64,000 nucleotides of DNA from Flavobacterium oncorhynchi (lineage in GTDB: Bacteria; Bacteroidota; Bacteroidia; Flavobacteriales; Flavobacteriaceae): the NCBI RefSeq assembly GCF_002217355.1, contig NZ_MUHA01000025.1, forward strand, positions 11,094 to 75,093, written 5' to 3'. The notes under the pieces are model-generated. The model searched no databases, was not told the origin of the DNA, and worked only from the letters and a program-made list of their open reading frames with translations. Made by a program: the position numbers and the translations under genes. This document shows positions 1 through 8,306 of the stretch, piece after piece (position 1 is the stretch's first letter; each line of letters opens with the position of its first letter).

Positions 1-34
1 ATCTCACATTTTTCATTTTATATCTAACTTATAA

Positions 35-2230
35 CTAGTTAGCTACTTCACTGATAAACTTAATACGCATCAAACGTAATTCATCAATATCGTAATCACC
101 GTCGAATTCTTTTAGGGCATCTTCGATTTTGTCTGATTCTGATTCCATGAAATAATCGTGAATTTCTTCTTGCTGATCATCATCGAGCATATCATCAACC
201 CAATATTTGATATTCAGCTTCGTTCCCGAATATACAATTTGCTCCATTTCTTTAATTAAAGCATCCATCGAAAGTCCTTTTGCAGAAGCGATATCGCTTA
301 AGGGTAATTTTCGATCTATATTCTGAATGATATACAATTTATTGGCAGAATTTACTCCGGTAGATTTTACTACTAAATCATCTGGACGAATAATATCATT
401 GTCTTCAACATATCTGCTGATTAAAGTAACAAATTCGCTTCCGTATTTTTTAGCTTTTCCTTCTCCAACTCCGTGAATGTTGTACAATTCAGTTAATGAA
501 ATTGGATATTTTAAAGCCATATCTTCAAGCGAAGGATCTTGAAAAACAACAAACGGTGGAACACCTAATTTTTTGGCGACTTTTTTACGCAGTTCGCGCA
601 GCATTCCTATTAAAACTTCATCAGCAGTACCCGATGATTTTGATGAAGCAACAATAGCTTCATCATCAGCTTCACTGTATTCATGATCTTCTGACATCAG
701 GAATGAAACTGGTTTTTTGATAAAATCTAAACCTTGTTTCGTGATTTTTATTACGCCATAAGTTTCAATATCTTTTGACAAATAGCCGCTTACTAAAACT
801 TGTCTAAGTAAAGCCATCCAATATTTCTCGTCATGATCTGAACCTGAACCAAAAAAAGACTGCGTATCTGTTTTATGCGCTTTTATAACGGCATTAACAC
901 GACCAATTAAAGTAAAGACAATTTCTTTTGACTTATATATATGTTTGGTATCGCGAACAATTTCAAGCAATTTAACCACTTGATCTTTGGCTTCAACTTT
1001 ATTTTTAGGATTACGAACATTGTCATCCATATCTGCACCTTCACCAGTTTCGCTGTCAAACTCTTCACCAAAGTAATGAAGTAAAAATTTACGGCGTGAC
1101 ATTGAGGTTTCTGCATAAGCTACCACTTCTTGCAAAAGGGCAAAACCAATTTCTTGTTCAGCAACTGGCTTACCAGACATAAATTTTTCTAATTTCTCTA
1201 CATCTTTATAAGAGTAATATGCCAAACAATGCCCTTCGCCGCCGTCACGACCTGCACGGCCTGTTTCTTGGTAATAACTTTCTAATGATTTTGGAATATC
1301 GTGGTGAATTACAAAACGAACATCGGGTTTATCAATTCCCATTCCGAAAGCAATTGTTGCAACAACTACGTCAACATCTTCCATCAAAAACATATCCTGA
1401 TGTTTTGCTCTCGTTTTTGCATCTAAACCTGCATGATAAGGAACAGCGCTAATTCCGTTTACTTGTAAAACCTCAGCAATCGATTCTACTTTTTTTCGGC
1501 TCAAACAGTAAATAATTCCTGATTTGCCTTTATGTTGTTTGATAAATCGAATAATATCCGACTCAATATTTTTAGTTTTTGTACGTACTTCGTAATATAA
1601 ATTAGGTCTGTTAAACGAAGCTTTAAAAGTATTTGCATCCACCATATCCAAGTTCTTCAAGATATCTTCTTGTACCTTTGGTGTGGCAGTAGCAGTAAGT
1701 CCAATAATTGGCACTTTACCTAATTGTTTAATTATATTTCTAAGATTCCGGTATTCTGGTCTAAAATCATGTCCCCACTCTGAAATACAATGTGCTTCAT
1801 CTATAGCAACAAATGAAATGGGTACACTTTGCAAGAAAGTAACATATTCTTCTTTTGTTAAAGATTCTGGAGCTACATACAAGAGTTTAGTCAATCCAGA
1901 CGAAATGTCTTTTTTAACTTGTGCAATTTCTGTTTTGGTAAGTGAGGAATTCAGTACATGTGCAATTCCGTTTTCTGAAGATAGGCTTCGAATCGCATCT
2001 ACCTGATTTTTCATCAAAGCAATTAAAGGAGACACAACAATGGCTGTTCCTTCCTGAATTAAAGCGGGTAATTGATAACAAAGAGACTTTCCTCCGCCAG
2101 TAGGCATAATTACAAAAGTATTCTTTTTATCTAAAATACTCGTAATGACTTGCTCTTGCAAGCCTTTAAATTGGCTAAAGCCGAAATACTTCTTTAATTC
2201 CTTATGTATTTCAATTTCGTTTGAATTCAT
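35..2230 (-). CDS. recQ: ATP-dependent DNA helicase RecQ
   Basis: A 731-residue superfamily 2 DNA helicase for recombination and replication-fork repair. Seen: a GGGKS Walker A motif (residues 45-49), a DEAH box (144-147), the RecA-like second lobe, an RQC region and a C-terminal HRDC-like region with an IHGVGEGKAKKYG motif. It is longer than E. coli RecQ (about 610 residues). In the segment right after the helicase core, the SRRKFLLHYFGEE motif is kept, but the four cysteines that bind zinc in classical RecQ are missing and acidic residues take their place. It diverges from kdsD with an 88-base gap. The family call is secure. Confidence 0.96.
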   Translation of the reverse strand: MNSNEIEIHKELKKYFGFSQFKGLQEQVITSILDKKNTFVIMPTGGGKSLCYQLPALIQEGTAIVVSPLIALMKNQVDAIRSLSSENGIAHVLNSSLTKTEIAQVKKDISSGLTKLLYVAPESLTKEEYVTFLQSVPISFVAIDEAHCISEWGHDFRPEYRNLRNIIKQLGKVPIIGLTATATPKVQEDILKNLDMVDANTFKASFNRPNLYYEVRTKTKNIESDIIRFIKQHKGKSGIIYCLSRKKVESIAEVLQVNGISAVPYHAGLDAKTRAKHQDMFLMEDVDVVVATIAFGMGIDKPDVRFVIHHDIPKSLESYYQETGRAGRDGGEGHCLAYYSYKDVEKLEKFMSGKPVAEQEIGFALLQEVVAYAETSMSRRKFLLHYFGEEFDSETGEGADMDDNVRNPKNKVEAKDQVVKLLEIVRDTKHIYKSKEIVFTLIGRVNAVIKAHKTDTQSFFGSGSDHDEKYWMALLRQVLVSGYLSKDIETYGVIKITKQGLDFIKKPVSFLMSEDHEYSEADDEAIVASSKSSGTADEVLIGMLRELRKKVAKKLGVPPFVVFQDPSLEDMALKYPISLTELYNIHGVGEGKAKKYGSEFVTLISRYVEDNDIIRPDDLVVKSTGVNSANKLYIIQNIDRKLPLSDIASAKGLSMDALIKEMEQIVYSGTKLNIKYWVDDMLDDDQQEEIHDYFMESESDKIEDALKEFDGDYDIDELRLMRIKFISEVAN

Positions 2231-2256
2231 TCTTTATTTAAATGGATATTTTTGTA

Positions 2257-2264
2257 TAAATTTG
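2257..2264 (+). promoter_or_regulatory. Candidate -7 element for kdsD
   Basis: TAAATTTG matches the Flavobacterium -7 consensus TAnnTTTG in the gap between divergent recQ and kdsD. No TTG -33 element lies at the usual 17-23 base spacing, so the call rests on the -7 box alone. Confidence 0.4.
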
Positions 2265-2318
2265 CAACACATAAAGATACAACTTTCTTTTATACATACA
2301 AATTTTAAATATTCTGTT

Positions 2319-3284
2319 TTGATCACAAAAGAAAATATATTGGCGATTGCCAAAAAAACCATACTCTCTGAAAGTGAAGCAATTACAAAGTTAATCGATT
2401 TTCTTGATGAAAATTTCTTCGAAGCAACCCAGCGCATATATGAAACTAAAGGTCGTTTGATCGTTACCGGCATAGGAAAAAGCGCCATTATTGCTCAAAA
2501 AATGGTTGCTACTTTCAACTCTACCGGAACGCCTTCTATGTTCCTGCATGCTTCAGAGGCAATTCATGGCGATTTAGGAATGATACAAAATGAAGACATC
2601 ATTATTTGCATTTCAAAAAGCGGAAACAGCCCTGAAATTAAAGTATTAGTACCGTTATTAAAACGCTTCGGAAATACTTTAATCGCTATTACCGGAAATA
2701 TAACTTCAGCTTTAGCCAAAGGTTCTGACTATGTTTTAAATACCACCGTAGATACTGAGGCCTGCCCTATTAATCTGGCTCCAACAAACAGCACAACTGC
2801 ACAACTTGTAATGGGAGACGCGCTTGCTGTATGCCTTATGGAAATGCGTGATTTTAAACCTGAAGATTTTGCAGTTTATCATCCGGGAGGTGCTTTGGGC
2901 AAAAAATTACTGCTTCGCGTAAAAGATATGATTGAGCATTCGTTAAAACCAATGGTAACTCCTGAAACGTCTGTTAAAAAGGTAATTTTCGAAATCTCTG
3001 AAAAAAGACTAGGAGTTACGGCAGTTATCGAAAATGATAAAATCGTAGGCATTATTACTGATGGAGACATAAGAAGAATGCTGAACGACAGAGATTCTAT
3101 TGCAGATTTGACTGCTAAAGACATTATGTCTAAAAACCCAAAATTAGTATCTTCAGAAACTATGGCTGTTGACGCCTTAAATATTCTAGAAGATTTTTCT
3201 ATAACACAGCTTATCGTTGCAGACAACGGCGAATACAAAGGAGTACTGCATTTACATGACATTTTAAAAGAAGGAATCGTATAA
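2319..3284 (+). CDS. kdsD: D-arabinose 5-phosphate isomerase, KpsF/GutQ family
   Basis: Interconverts D-ribulose 5-phosphate and D-arabinose 5-phosphate, the first step towards Kdo for lipopolysaccharide core. Seen: an N-terminal SIS sugar-isomerase domain (GIGKSAIIAQKM, SKSGNSPE) and two C-terminal CBS domains. I chose the TTG at 2319, giving MITKENILAIAKK and 321 residues, which fits the family. The frame stays open upstream to 2145, but that would overlap recQ and add an atypical N-terminus. The stop overlaps the tatC start (TAATG), so the two are probably translationally coupled. With lptB downstream this is an envelope-biogenesis neighbourhood. Confidence 0.93.
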   Translation: MITKENILAIAKKTILSESEAITKLIDFLDENFFEATQRIYETKGRLIVTGIGKSAIIAQKMVATFNSTGTPSMFLHASEAIHGDLGMIQNEDIIICISKSGNSPEIKVLVPLLKRFGNTLIAITGNITSALAKGSDYVLNTTVDTEACPINLAPTNSTTAQLVMGDALAVCLMEMRDFKPEDFAVYHPGGALGKKLLLRVKDMIEHSLKPMVTPETSVKKVIFEISEKRLGVTAVIENDKIVGIITDGDIRRMLNDRDSIADLTAKDIMSKNPKLVSSETMAVDALNILEDFSITQLIVADNGEYKGVLHLHDILKEGIV

Positions 3285-4099
3285 TGGCAAAGAAAAATCT
3301 TGGCGAAATGTCATTTTTAGATCATCTTGAAGAACTAAGATGGTTATTAGTTAGAAGTACTTTTGCTATATGTATTATGGCATTTGTTACTTATTTTATT
3401 AGTGATTATTTATTTGATGAAATTATTCTAGGCCCAACAAGACCTACTTTTTTCACTTATCAGTGGTTTTGCGACTTATCTCATCAATTAGGATTTGCTG
3501 ACAGTATTTGTATTACTGAATTGAATTTTATTATTCAGAATACAGAAATGGAAGGACAGGTTAATATTTTTGTATGGATGTGTCTATTGGCTGGTTTTAT
3601 CTTAAGTTTTCCTTATATTTTATGGGAAGTTTGGAAATTTATCAGTCCTGCATTGTATGAAAAAGAAAGAAAAAATGCGAAGGTTTTTATATTTACTTCT
3701 TCGTTACTTTTCTTCTTAGGAGTAATATTTGGTTATTATGTTGTAATACCAATGTCAGTAAATTTCGTTGCTACTTTCTCTATAAGTAAAATGGTTGTAA
3801 ATCAATTTACAATAGAATCTTATATGGGAATGGTAAAAACGAGTATTCTGGCGAGCGGATTATTTTTTGAACTGCCAATTATCATTTATTTCTTAACTAA
3901 GTTAGGTTTAGTAACTCCTGATTTTTTAAGAAAATATTGGAAATATGCAGTTGTTATCATCTTAATCGTTGCCGCAATTGTAACTCCGCCAGATGTAGTG
4001 AGCCAAACTATTGTAGCAATACCAATGTTAATTATCTACGAAGTAAGTATTCTAATATCTAGAATTGTTTATAAAAATAAATTGAAAGAAAATGTCTGA
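3284..4099 (+). CDS. tatC: Sec-independent protein translocase TatC
   Basis: Inner-membrane receptor of the twin-arginine pathway, which exports folded proteins. Seen: 271 residues with the N-terminal FLDHLEELRWLLVRS motif typical of TatC, and about six hydrophobic segments. The first periplasmic region is enlarged (roughly residues 45-90), as is usual in Bacteroidota TatC. The start overlaps the kdsD stop by one base and the end overlaps the next gene by eight bases, indicating an operon. No tatA is adjacent. Confidence 0.96.
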   Translation: MAKKNLGEMSFLDHLEELRWLLVRSTFAICIMAFVTYFISDYLFDEIILGPTRPTFFTYQWFCDLSHQLGFADSICITELNFIIQNTEMEGQVNIFVWMCLLAGFILSFPYILWEVWKFISPALYEKERKNAKVFIFTSSLLFFLGVIFGYYVVIPMSVNFVATFSISKMVVNQFTIESYMGMVKTSILASGLFFELPIIIYFLTKLGLVTPDFLRKYWKYAVVIILIVAAIVTPPDVVSQTIVAIPMLIIYEVSILISRIVYKNKLKENV

Positions 4100-4445
4100 T
4101 ATTATTCAAGAATTCAACGACTACCGTTCTAAAATGAACGAAAAACTGCTTGCTGATAACAACAAAATTGTAAAGCGAATTTTTAATCTTGACACTAATG
4201 CTTATGCACCGGGAGCTCTTGATGTAAAAACCAAAGAACTTTTAGGTTTAGTCGCATCTGCAGTTTTACGCTGTGACGATTGCGTAAAATATCATCTTGA
4301 AACAAGTCATAAAGAAGGCGTTACAAAGGAAGAAATGATGGAAGCGATGGGAATTGCAACTCTTGTTGGAGGAACAATTGTAATCCCGCATTTAAGAAGA
4401 GCTTACGAATTTTGGGAAGCTCTCGAAGAAGCTGAAACTAAATAA
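4092..4445 (+). CDS. Carboxymuconolactone decarboxylase / AhpD-like family protein
   Basis: A 117-residue all-helical protein of the carboxymuconolactone decarboxylase family. Seen: a CDDCVKYH motif, that is a CxxC followed by a histidine three residues on, which is the redox signature of AhpD-like members, then the conserved EEMMEAMGIA helix. These features suggest a thiol-disulfide or peroxide-related role rather than aromatic decarboxylation; the substrate is unknown. It overlaps tatC by eight bases and is followed by a hairpin before lptB, so it probably ends the kdsD-tatC transcription unit. Confidence 0.85.
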   Translation: MSDIIQEFNDYRSKMNEKLLADNNKIVKRIFNLDTNAYAPGALDVKTKELLGLVASAVLRCDDCVKYHLETSHKEGVTKEEMMEAMGIATLVGGTIVIPHLRRAYEFWEALEEAETK

Positions 4446-4467
4446 TTGTTAATAGGTTTATTTGTTG

Positions 4468-4504
4468 AATCGTTTATTCGTTAATTTGTGACGAATAAAC
4501 GATT
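4468..4504. terminator. Perfect 14-bp inverted repeat, terminator-like
   Basis: AATCGTTTATTCGT (4468-4481) and ACGAATAAACGATT (4491-4504) are exact reverse complements around a 9-base loop. A small CGTTTAAACG palindrome follows at 4509-4518. It lies between the CMD-family gene and lptB. There is no long T-run, so it may be a weak terminator or an RNA-stability element. Confidence 0.5.
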
Positions 4505-4532
4505 TGAACGTTTAAACGATTAAACTAAAAAA

Positions 4533-5273
4533 ATGAAATTAAGAGCCGATAATTTAATCAAAACCTATAAAGGCCGAAGTGTTGTAAAAGGAATTTCTGT
4601 TGAAGTAAATCAAGGAGAAATCGTTGGACTTTTGGGACCAAATGGGGCTGGAAAAACAACTTCTTTTTATATGATCGTAGGATTGGTAAAACCAAACTCA
4701 GGAAACATTTATCTTGACGATTTGAACATTACTGATTACCCGATGTACAAACGTGCGCAACAAGGAATTGGCTATTTGGCACAAGAAGCATCTGTTTTTA
4801 GAAAATTAAGTATTGAAGACAATATCTTGAGTGTTTTACAGCTGACAAAACTTTCTAAGGAAGAACAATATGCTAAGATGGAGAGCTTAATTGAAGAATT
4901 CAGTTTAGAACATATTCGCACGAATAGAGGTGATTTACTTTCTGGAGGTGAACGTCGTCGTACTGAAATTGCTCGCGCATTGGCAACAGATCCAAAATTT
5001 ATTTTGCTTGATGAACCTTTCGCTGGAGTTGACCCTGTTGCGGTTGAAGATATTCAAAGAATTGTGGCACAATTAAAGAACAAAAACATCGGAATCTTAA
5101 TTACTGACCACAACGTTCAGGAAACTTTAGCCATTACCGATAAAACATATCTAATGTTTGAAGGAGGAATCCTTAAAGCAGGAATTCCAGAAGAACTTGT
5201 TGAAGACGAAATGGTTCGCCGTGTATATCTTGGACAAAACTTCGAACTTCGTAAAAAGAAATTGGAATTCTAA
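4533..5273 (+). CDS. lptB: LPS export ABC transporter ATP-binding protein LptB
   Basis: Cytoplasmic ATPase that powers extraction of lipopolysaccharide from the inner membrane by LptFG. Seen: Walker A GPNGAGKTT (35-43), the LSGGERRR signature, Walker B ending in LLDEPFAGVDP, and an H-loop ITDHNV. These are characteristic LptB sequences, and 246 residues matches the family. It follows the kdsD-tatC-CMD run after 87 bases containing a hairpin. Co-location with kdsD supports a role in the LPS pathway. Permease genes are not in the window. Confidence 0.95.
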   Translation: MKLRADNLIKTYKGRSVVKGISVEVNQGEIVGLLGPNGAGKTTSFYMIVGLVKPNSGNIYLDDLNITDYPMYKRAQQGIGYLAQEASVFRKLSIEDNILSVLQLTKLSKEEQYAKMESLIEEFSLEHIRTNRGDLLSGGERRRTEIARALATDPKFILLDEPFAGVDPVAVEDIQRIVAQLKNKNIGILITDHNVQETLAITDKTYLMFEGGILKAGIPEELVEDEMVRRVYLGQNFELRKKKLEF

Positions 5274-5300
5274 TTTATAGTATTCAGTGTTCAGGTCTTT

Positions 5301-5424
5301 AGTGATCAGTTCTTAAAAAAAAAATCATTGATCAGTTTTTTAGTATTCAGTTTTGGGCTGGAACTAAAAAACTGATTTTTTTTTCGAAAAAGACTGAATA
5401 CTAAAAAACTAACCACTGATCACT
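5301..5424. repeat. Nested inverted repeats between convergent lptB and lysozyme genes
   Basis: Three complementary arm pairs overlap: AGTGATCAGT (5301-5310) with ACTGATCACT (5415-5424); an 18-bp pair at 5334-5351 and 5393-5410; and a 13-bp pair at 5332-5344 and 5363-5375. The last two share the arm around 5334-5344, so they are mutually exclusive folds. Runs of A10 (5314-5323) and T9 (5376-5384) lie inside. Between convergent genes this can serve as a bidirectional terminator. Confidence 0.6.
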
Positions 5425-5425
5425 G

Positions 5426-6283
5426 TCAATCAACTGTAATAAACTGCAGCTGTTCTAAATCACCATTATAAATATTCACATCTACACGATGTTTTATTCC
5501 AGGCAGAGAAGCTTTTTCTGTAAACTGCCAAAACAGCCATTCTTCATCAATTTTTTCTCTATAAAAGTTATAATTGGCAATCCAAAATAAATATTCTCCA
5601 AATTCTTCTTTTAAAAAATCTGAGTAATAACGTTCTCCTGAGTAAATTATAGGGCGAACTTGATAATGTGCTTCTACTTTGTTAAGCCAGCGCTTTAATC
5701 CTTTTTTTAAACTATCTATAGATTGATTTTTTGGAAGTTTTTCTATATCAAGAACCGGCGGTAAATCACCTTTTTTCAACTTTACTGTTTTTATAAAAAG
5801 ATCTGCTTGCTCGATAGAATTTTCATTCGGGCGATAATAGTGATAAGCGCCTCGTATGATTTTATTTTTTTTTGCTTCTTCCCAATTGTATTTAAACTGC
5901 CTGTCAACTCTATCATTTCCTGCTGTTGCACGAATAAAAACAAATTGCACAGGATATTTTTCTTCTAGAATCTCAACCTCATCCCAATCGACAGTTCCTT
6001 GAAATTCAGAAACATCAATTCCAATTACTTTTCCTTTATGATTTTCAAGAACTTGAATGTTTCTAACGTCTGAAAGGTGTTTGTCTACCTCATCTTCTTC
6101 TAAAACTTTATCTGACTTAAAACCTAAATAATAAGCCAATCCTGAACGATAATGATAAATCGTTCCAATGAAAATTAATCCTAAAAAACTAAATATAATG
6201 AAACGGAATAATTTACTAAAAACAGATTTGGCAGGTTTCGTTTTTCGTGTGTAAGAATTTCGTCGTGTCGTTTTTCTTGCCAT
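5426..6283 (-). CDS. Glycoside hydrolase family 25 (lysozyme-like), membrane-anchored
   Basis: Predicted N-acetylmuramidase acting on peptidoglycan. Seen: a basic N-terminus (about 1-25), one hydrophobic anchor (about 26-44), then a GH25 domain from about residue 85 to the end. GH25 motifs are GIDVSEFQG (Asp90), FIRATAG, GAYHYYRP and PVLDIEK, the last carrying the Asp179-x-Glu181 pair expected in the active site. The C-terminal WQFTEKASLPG motif is also typical. At 285 residues it is a single-domain enzyme. It ends in the repeat-rich convergent gap with lptB and lies 10 bases after pssA, so the two may be cotranscribed. Confidence 0.92.
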   Translation of the reverse strand: MARKTTRRNSYTRKTKPAKSVFSKLFRFIIFSFLGLIFIGTIYHYRSGLAYYLGFKSDKVLEEDEVDKHLSDVRNIQVLENHKGKVIGIDVSEFQGTVDWDEVEILEEKYPVQFVFIRATAGNDRVDRQFKYNWEEAKKNKIIRGAYHYYRPNENSIEQADLFIKTVKLKKGDLPPVLDIEKLPKNQSIDSLKKGLKRWLNKVEAHYQVRPIIYSGERYYSDFLKEEFGEYLFWIANYNFYREKIDEEWLFWQFTEKASLPGIKHRVDVNIYNGDLEQLQFITVD

Positions 6284-6293
6284 TCGAATAAAA

Positions 6294-7010
6294 CTACTTT
6301 TTCAAAAACATATTATTTATGATCGATAATAACACATAAAAAATAATGATTAAGGGAACGGCTCCAAATTGAAACAATAAAAGTAATACTAAAGAAATAA
6401 CTAAAAATCCAACTTGCAACGCATTATCTTTAAGATTGAATTTCTTAAATTTTAAAGAAAACAATGGAATTTCGGCATTCAAAATATAGGCACTGCATAA
6501 AGTAATTGCAAGCAAAATCCATTGATTACTCAAAATTTCTAACAGCATTAAAGAATCTGAAAATTTCAAAACCAAAGGCAGACTTAAAATAAAAAGAGCA
6601 TTTGCAGGTGTCGGCAGCCCAATAAATGAATCGGTTTGTCGTGTATCAATATTAAAATTTGCCAAACGATAGCAAGAACCTAATGTTACAATAAATCCTA
6701 AAAAAGGAATAAACTCAGATCCAATTATATCATGCGGATGTGCACTTTTTACAAATAAAGAATACATTACATATCCTGGAGCAACACCGCTGGTCACCAT
6801 ATCTGCAAGTGAATCTAATTGAAGTCCAAGCGGACTTGAAACTTTAAATAATCTGGCAAAAAAACCATCAAAAAAGTCAAAAAAGATTCCTAAACAAACC
6901 ATATAAAAAGCCATTTCATAATTAGCTTTAGAAATAAAGACAACAGCTATACAACCACAAAAAAGATTAATTAATGTAATTAAATTTGGAATGTGCTTTT
7001 TAATATTCAT
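6294..7010 (-). CDS. pssA: CDP-diacylglycerol--serine O-phosphatidyltransferase
   Basis: Transfers a phosphatidyl group from CDP-diacylglycerol to serine, the committed step to phosphatidylserine and phosphatidylethanolamine. Seen: the complete CDP-alcohol phosphatidyltransferase signature DGx2ARx8Gx3Dx3D at residues 48-70 (Asp48, Asp66 and Asp70 are metal or substrate ligands), within a 238-residue polytopic membrane protein. The short GLPTPANALF segment is typical of the PssA subgroup. It is followed closely by the GH25 gene and diverges from the PorV/PorQ-like gene. Confidence 0.93.
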   Translation of the reverse strand: MNIKKHIPNLITLINLFCGCIAVVFISKANYEMAFYMVCLGIFFDFFDGFFARLFKVSSPLGLQLDSLADMVTSGVAPGYVMYSLFVKSAHPHDIIGSEFIPFLGFIVTLGSCYRLANFNIDTRQTDSFIGLPTPANALFILSLPLVLKFSDSLMLLEILSNQWILLAITLCSAYILNAEIPLFSLKFKKFNLKDNALQVGFLVISLVLLLLFQFGAVPLIIIFYVLLSIINNMFLKK

Positions 7011-7039
7011 GTTTTATAAATTTTGATAATCTTGGTCAA

Positions 7040-7047
7040 CAAATTTA
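7040..7047 (-). promoter_or_regulatory. Candidate -7 element for pssA
   Basis: On the - strand this reads TAAATTTG, a match to TAnnTTTG, about 30 bases upstream of the pssA ATG. The -33 element is not clear. Confidence 0.4.
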
Positions 7048-7152
7048 GCATAATATGTCCATGAAAAACGTGTTTTTACAATTGTTTTTTAATACAAATT
7101 AAAGCTTTATCAATATTTCTCGAAACGAAGAAATTAGATGCATAAATTATTA

Positions 7153-7160
7153 TATTTTTG
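7153..7160 (+). promoter_or_regulatory. Candidate -7 element for the PorV/PorQ-like gene
   Basis: TATTTTTG matches TAnnTTTG about 42 bases upstream of the TTG start at 7202. The surroundings are AT-rich and no proper -33 element is visible. Confidence 0.3.
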
Positions 7161-7201
7161 AAAAAAATAAAAACAGGCTCTCGTCTGCAAAAAAATATCA
7201 G

Positions 7202-8269
7202 TTGAAGAAACTTTTAACGTTTTTACTATTTTGGAGTTTTACTTCTCAGTATGCACAAACTGTTCGAAAATACTCGAATGAGTTTATGAATATTGGTGTC
7301 GATGCGGCGGCGTTAGGAATGTCGAGTGCTGTTACTGCATCTACAAATGATGTTAATGCAGTTTATTGGAACCCTGCTGGTTTAACGCATCTAGAAGATC
7401 ATCAGATTTCATTGATGCATGCCAGCTATTTTGCCAATATTGCTCAATATGATTTTATAGGTTATGCAAGCCCAATTGATGATCAAAGTGCTTGGGGAAT
7501 TTCGATGATTCGTTTTGGTGTTGATGATATTCTTGACACCACACAATTAATCGACAATCAGGGCAATATTGATTATAATCGAATTCGTTTATTTTCTACG
7601 GCTGATTATGGTTTTACTTTTTCTTATGCCAGAAAACTGCCTGTTGACGGGTTTCAATATGGTATTAATGCAAAAATAATTAGACGAATTATTGGGAAAT
7701 TTGCCAATTCTTGGGGTTTTGGTTTTGATGTGGGATTGCAATTCGAACGCAATAATTGGAAATTTGGCTTAATGCTTCGTGATATTACTACTACTTATAA
7801 TGTCTGGAATATTGATGAAGATGAATATGCCAAAATTGCAAATGCTATTCCAGGCGAAAACAATGAATTACCAGAAAGTACTGAAATTACTTTGCCAAAA
7901 GCGCAATTAGGAGTTTCTAAAAAATTTGAATTCCATAATGATTACAGTCTTATGGCGGCGGCCAATTTAAATATGCGCTTTGAGCAGACAAATGATATTA
8001 TTTCATCAAAAATTGTTAGTATTGATCCCGCCGTTGGTTTTGAATTTGGCTACACTGATCTGGTTTTTCTAAGAGCCGGTGCTGGAAACTTTCAAAATGT
8101 AATGCAATTAGACAATACTGAAAAATTAAATTTTCAGCCTAATATTGGGCTGGGTTTCAAATACAAAGGTATCCAAGTAGATTATGCCTTAACTGATTTA
8201 GGAAATCAAAGCGCAGCTTTATACTCAAATATTTTTTCACTAAAAGTAGATTTAGGTATCTTTAGATAA
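7202..8269 (+). CDS. PorV/PorQ family outer-membrane beta-barrel protein
   Basis: A 355-residue protein with an N-terminal signal peptide (LTFLLFWSFTSQYAQ) followed by a FadL/PorV-like barrel. Family marks: the ALGMSSAVTASTNDVNAVYWNPAGL region, which is the conserved AxxxxGxG...WNPA segment of PorV/PorQ proteins, and alternating amphipathic strands to the C-terminus. PorV and PorQ are accessory components of the type IX secretion system; this member is a paralogue whose cargo or role cannot be read from sequence. The start is TTG, chosen because the signal peptide begins immediately after it. It lies 37 bases before the DUF4105 gene. Confidence 0.85.
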   Translation: MKKLLTFLLFWSFTSQYAQTVRKYSNEFMNIGVDAAALGMSSAVTASTNDVNAVYWNPAGLTHLEDHQISLMHASYFANIAQYDFIGYASPIDDQSAWGISMIRFGVDDILDTTQLIDNQGNIDYNRIRLFSTADYGFTFSYARKLPVDGFQYGINAKIIRRIIGKFANSWGFGFDVGLQFERNNWKFGLMLRDITTTYNVWNIDEDEYAKIANAIPGENNELPESTEITLPKAQLGVSKKFEFHNDYSLMAAANLNMRFEQTNDIISSKIVSIDPAVGFEFGYTDLVFLRAGAGNFQNVMQLDNTEKLNFQPNIGLGFKYKGIQVDYALTDLGNQSAALYSNIFSLKVDLGIFR

Positions 8270-8306
8270 TTTTTTCAAACCATTCAACTTTTTAAAATTT
8301 TAAATC

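Noticed and set aside
1683..2006. 107-codon open frame antisense to recQ
   Set aside because: Shadow of the recQ reading frame; composition mirrors the coding strand.
2145..2318. In-frame upstream extension of kdsD
   Set aside because: It overlaps the 5' end of divergent recQ and adds an atypical N-terminus; the TTG at 2319 gives the normal family length and start.
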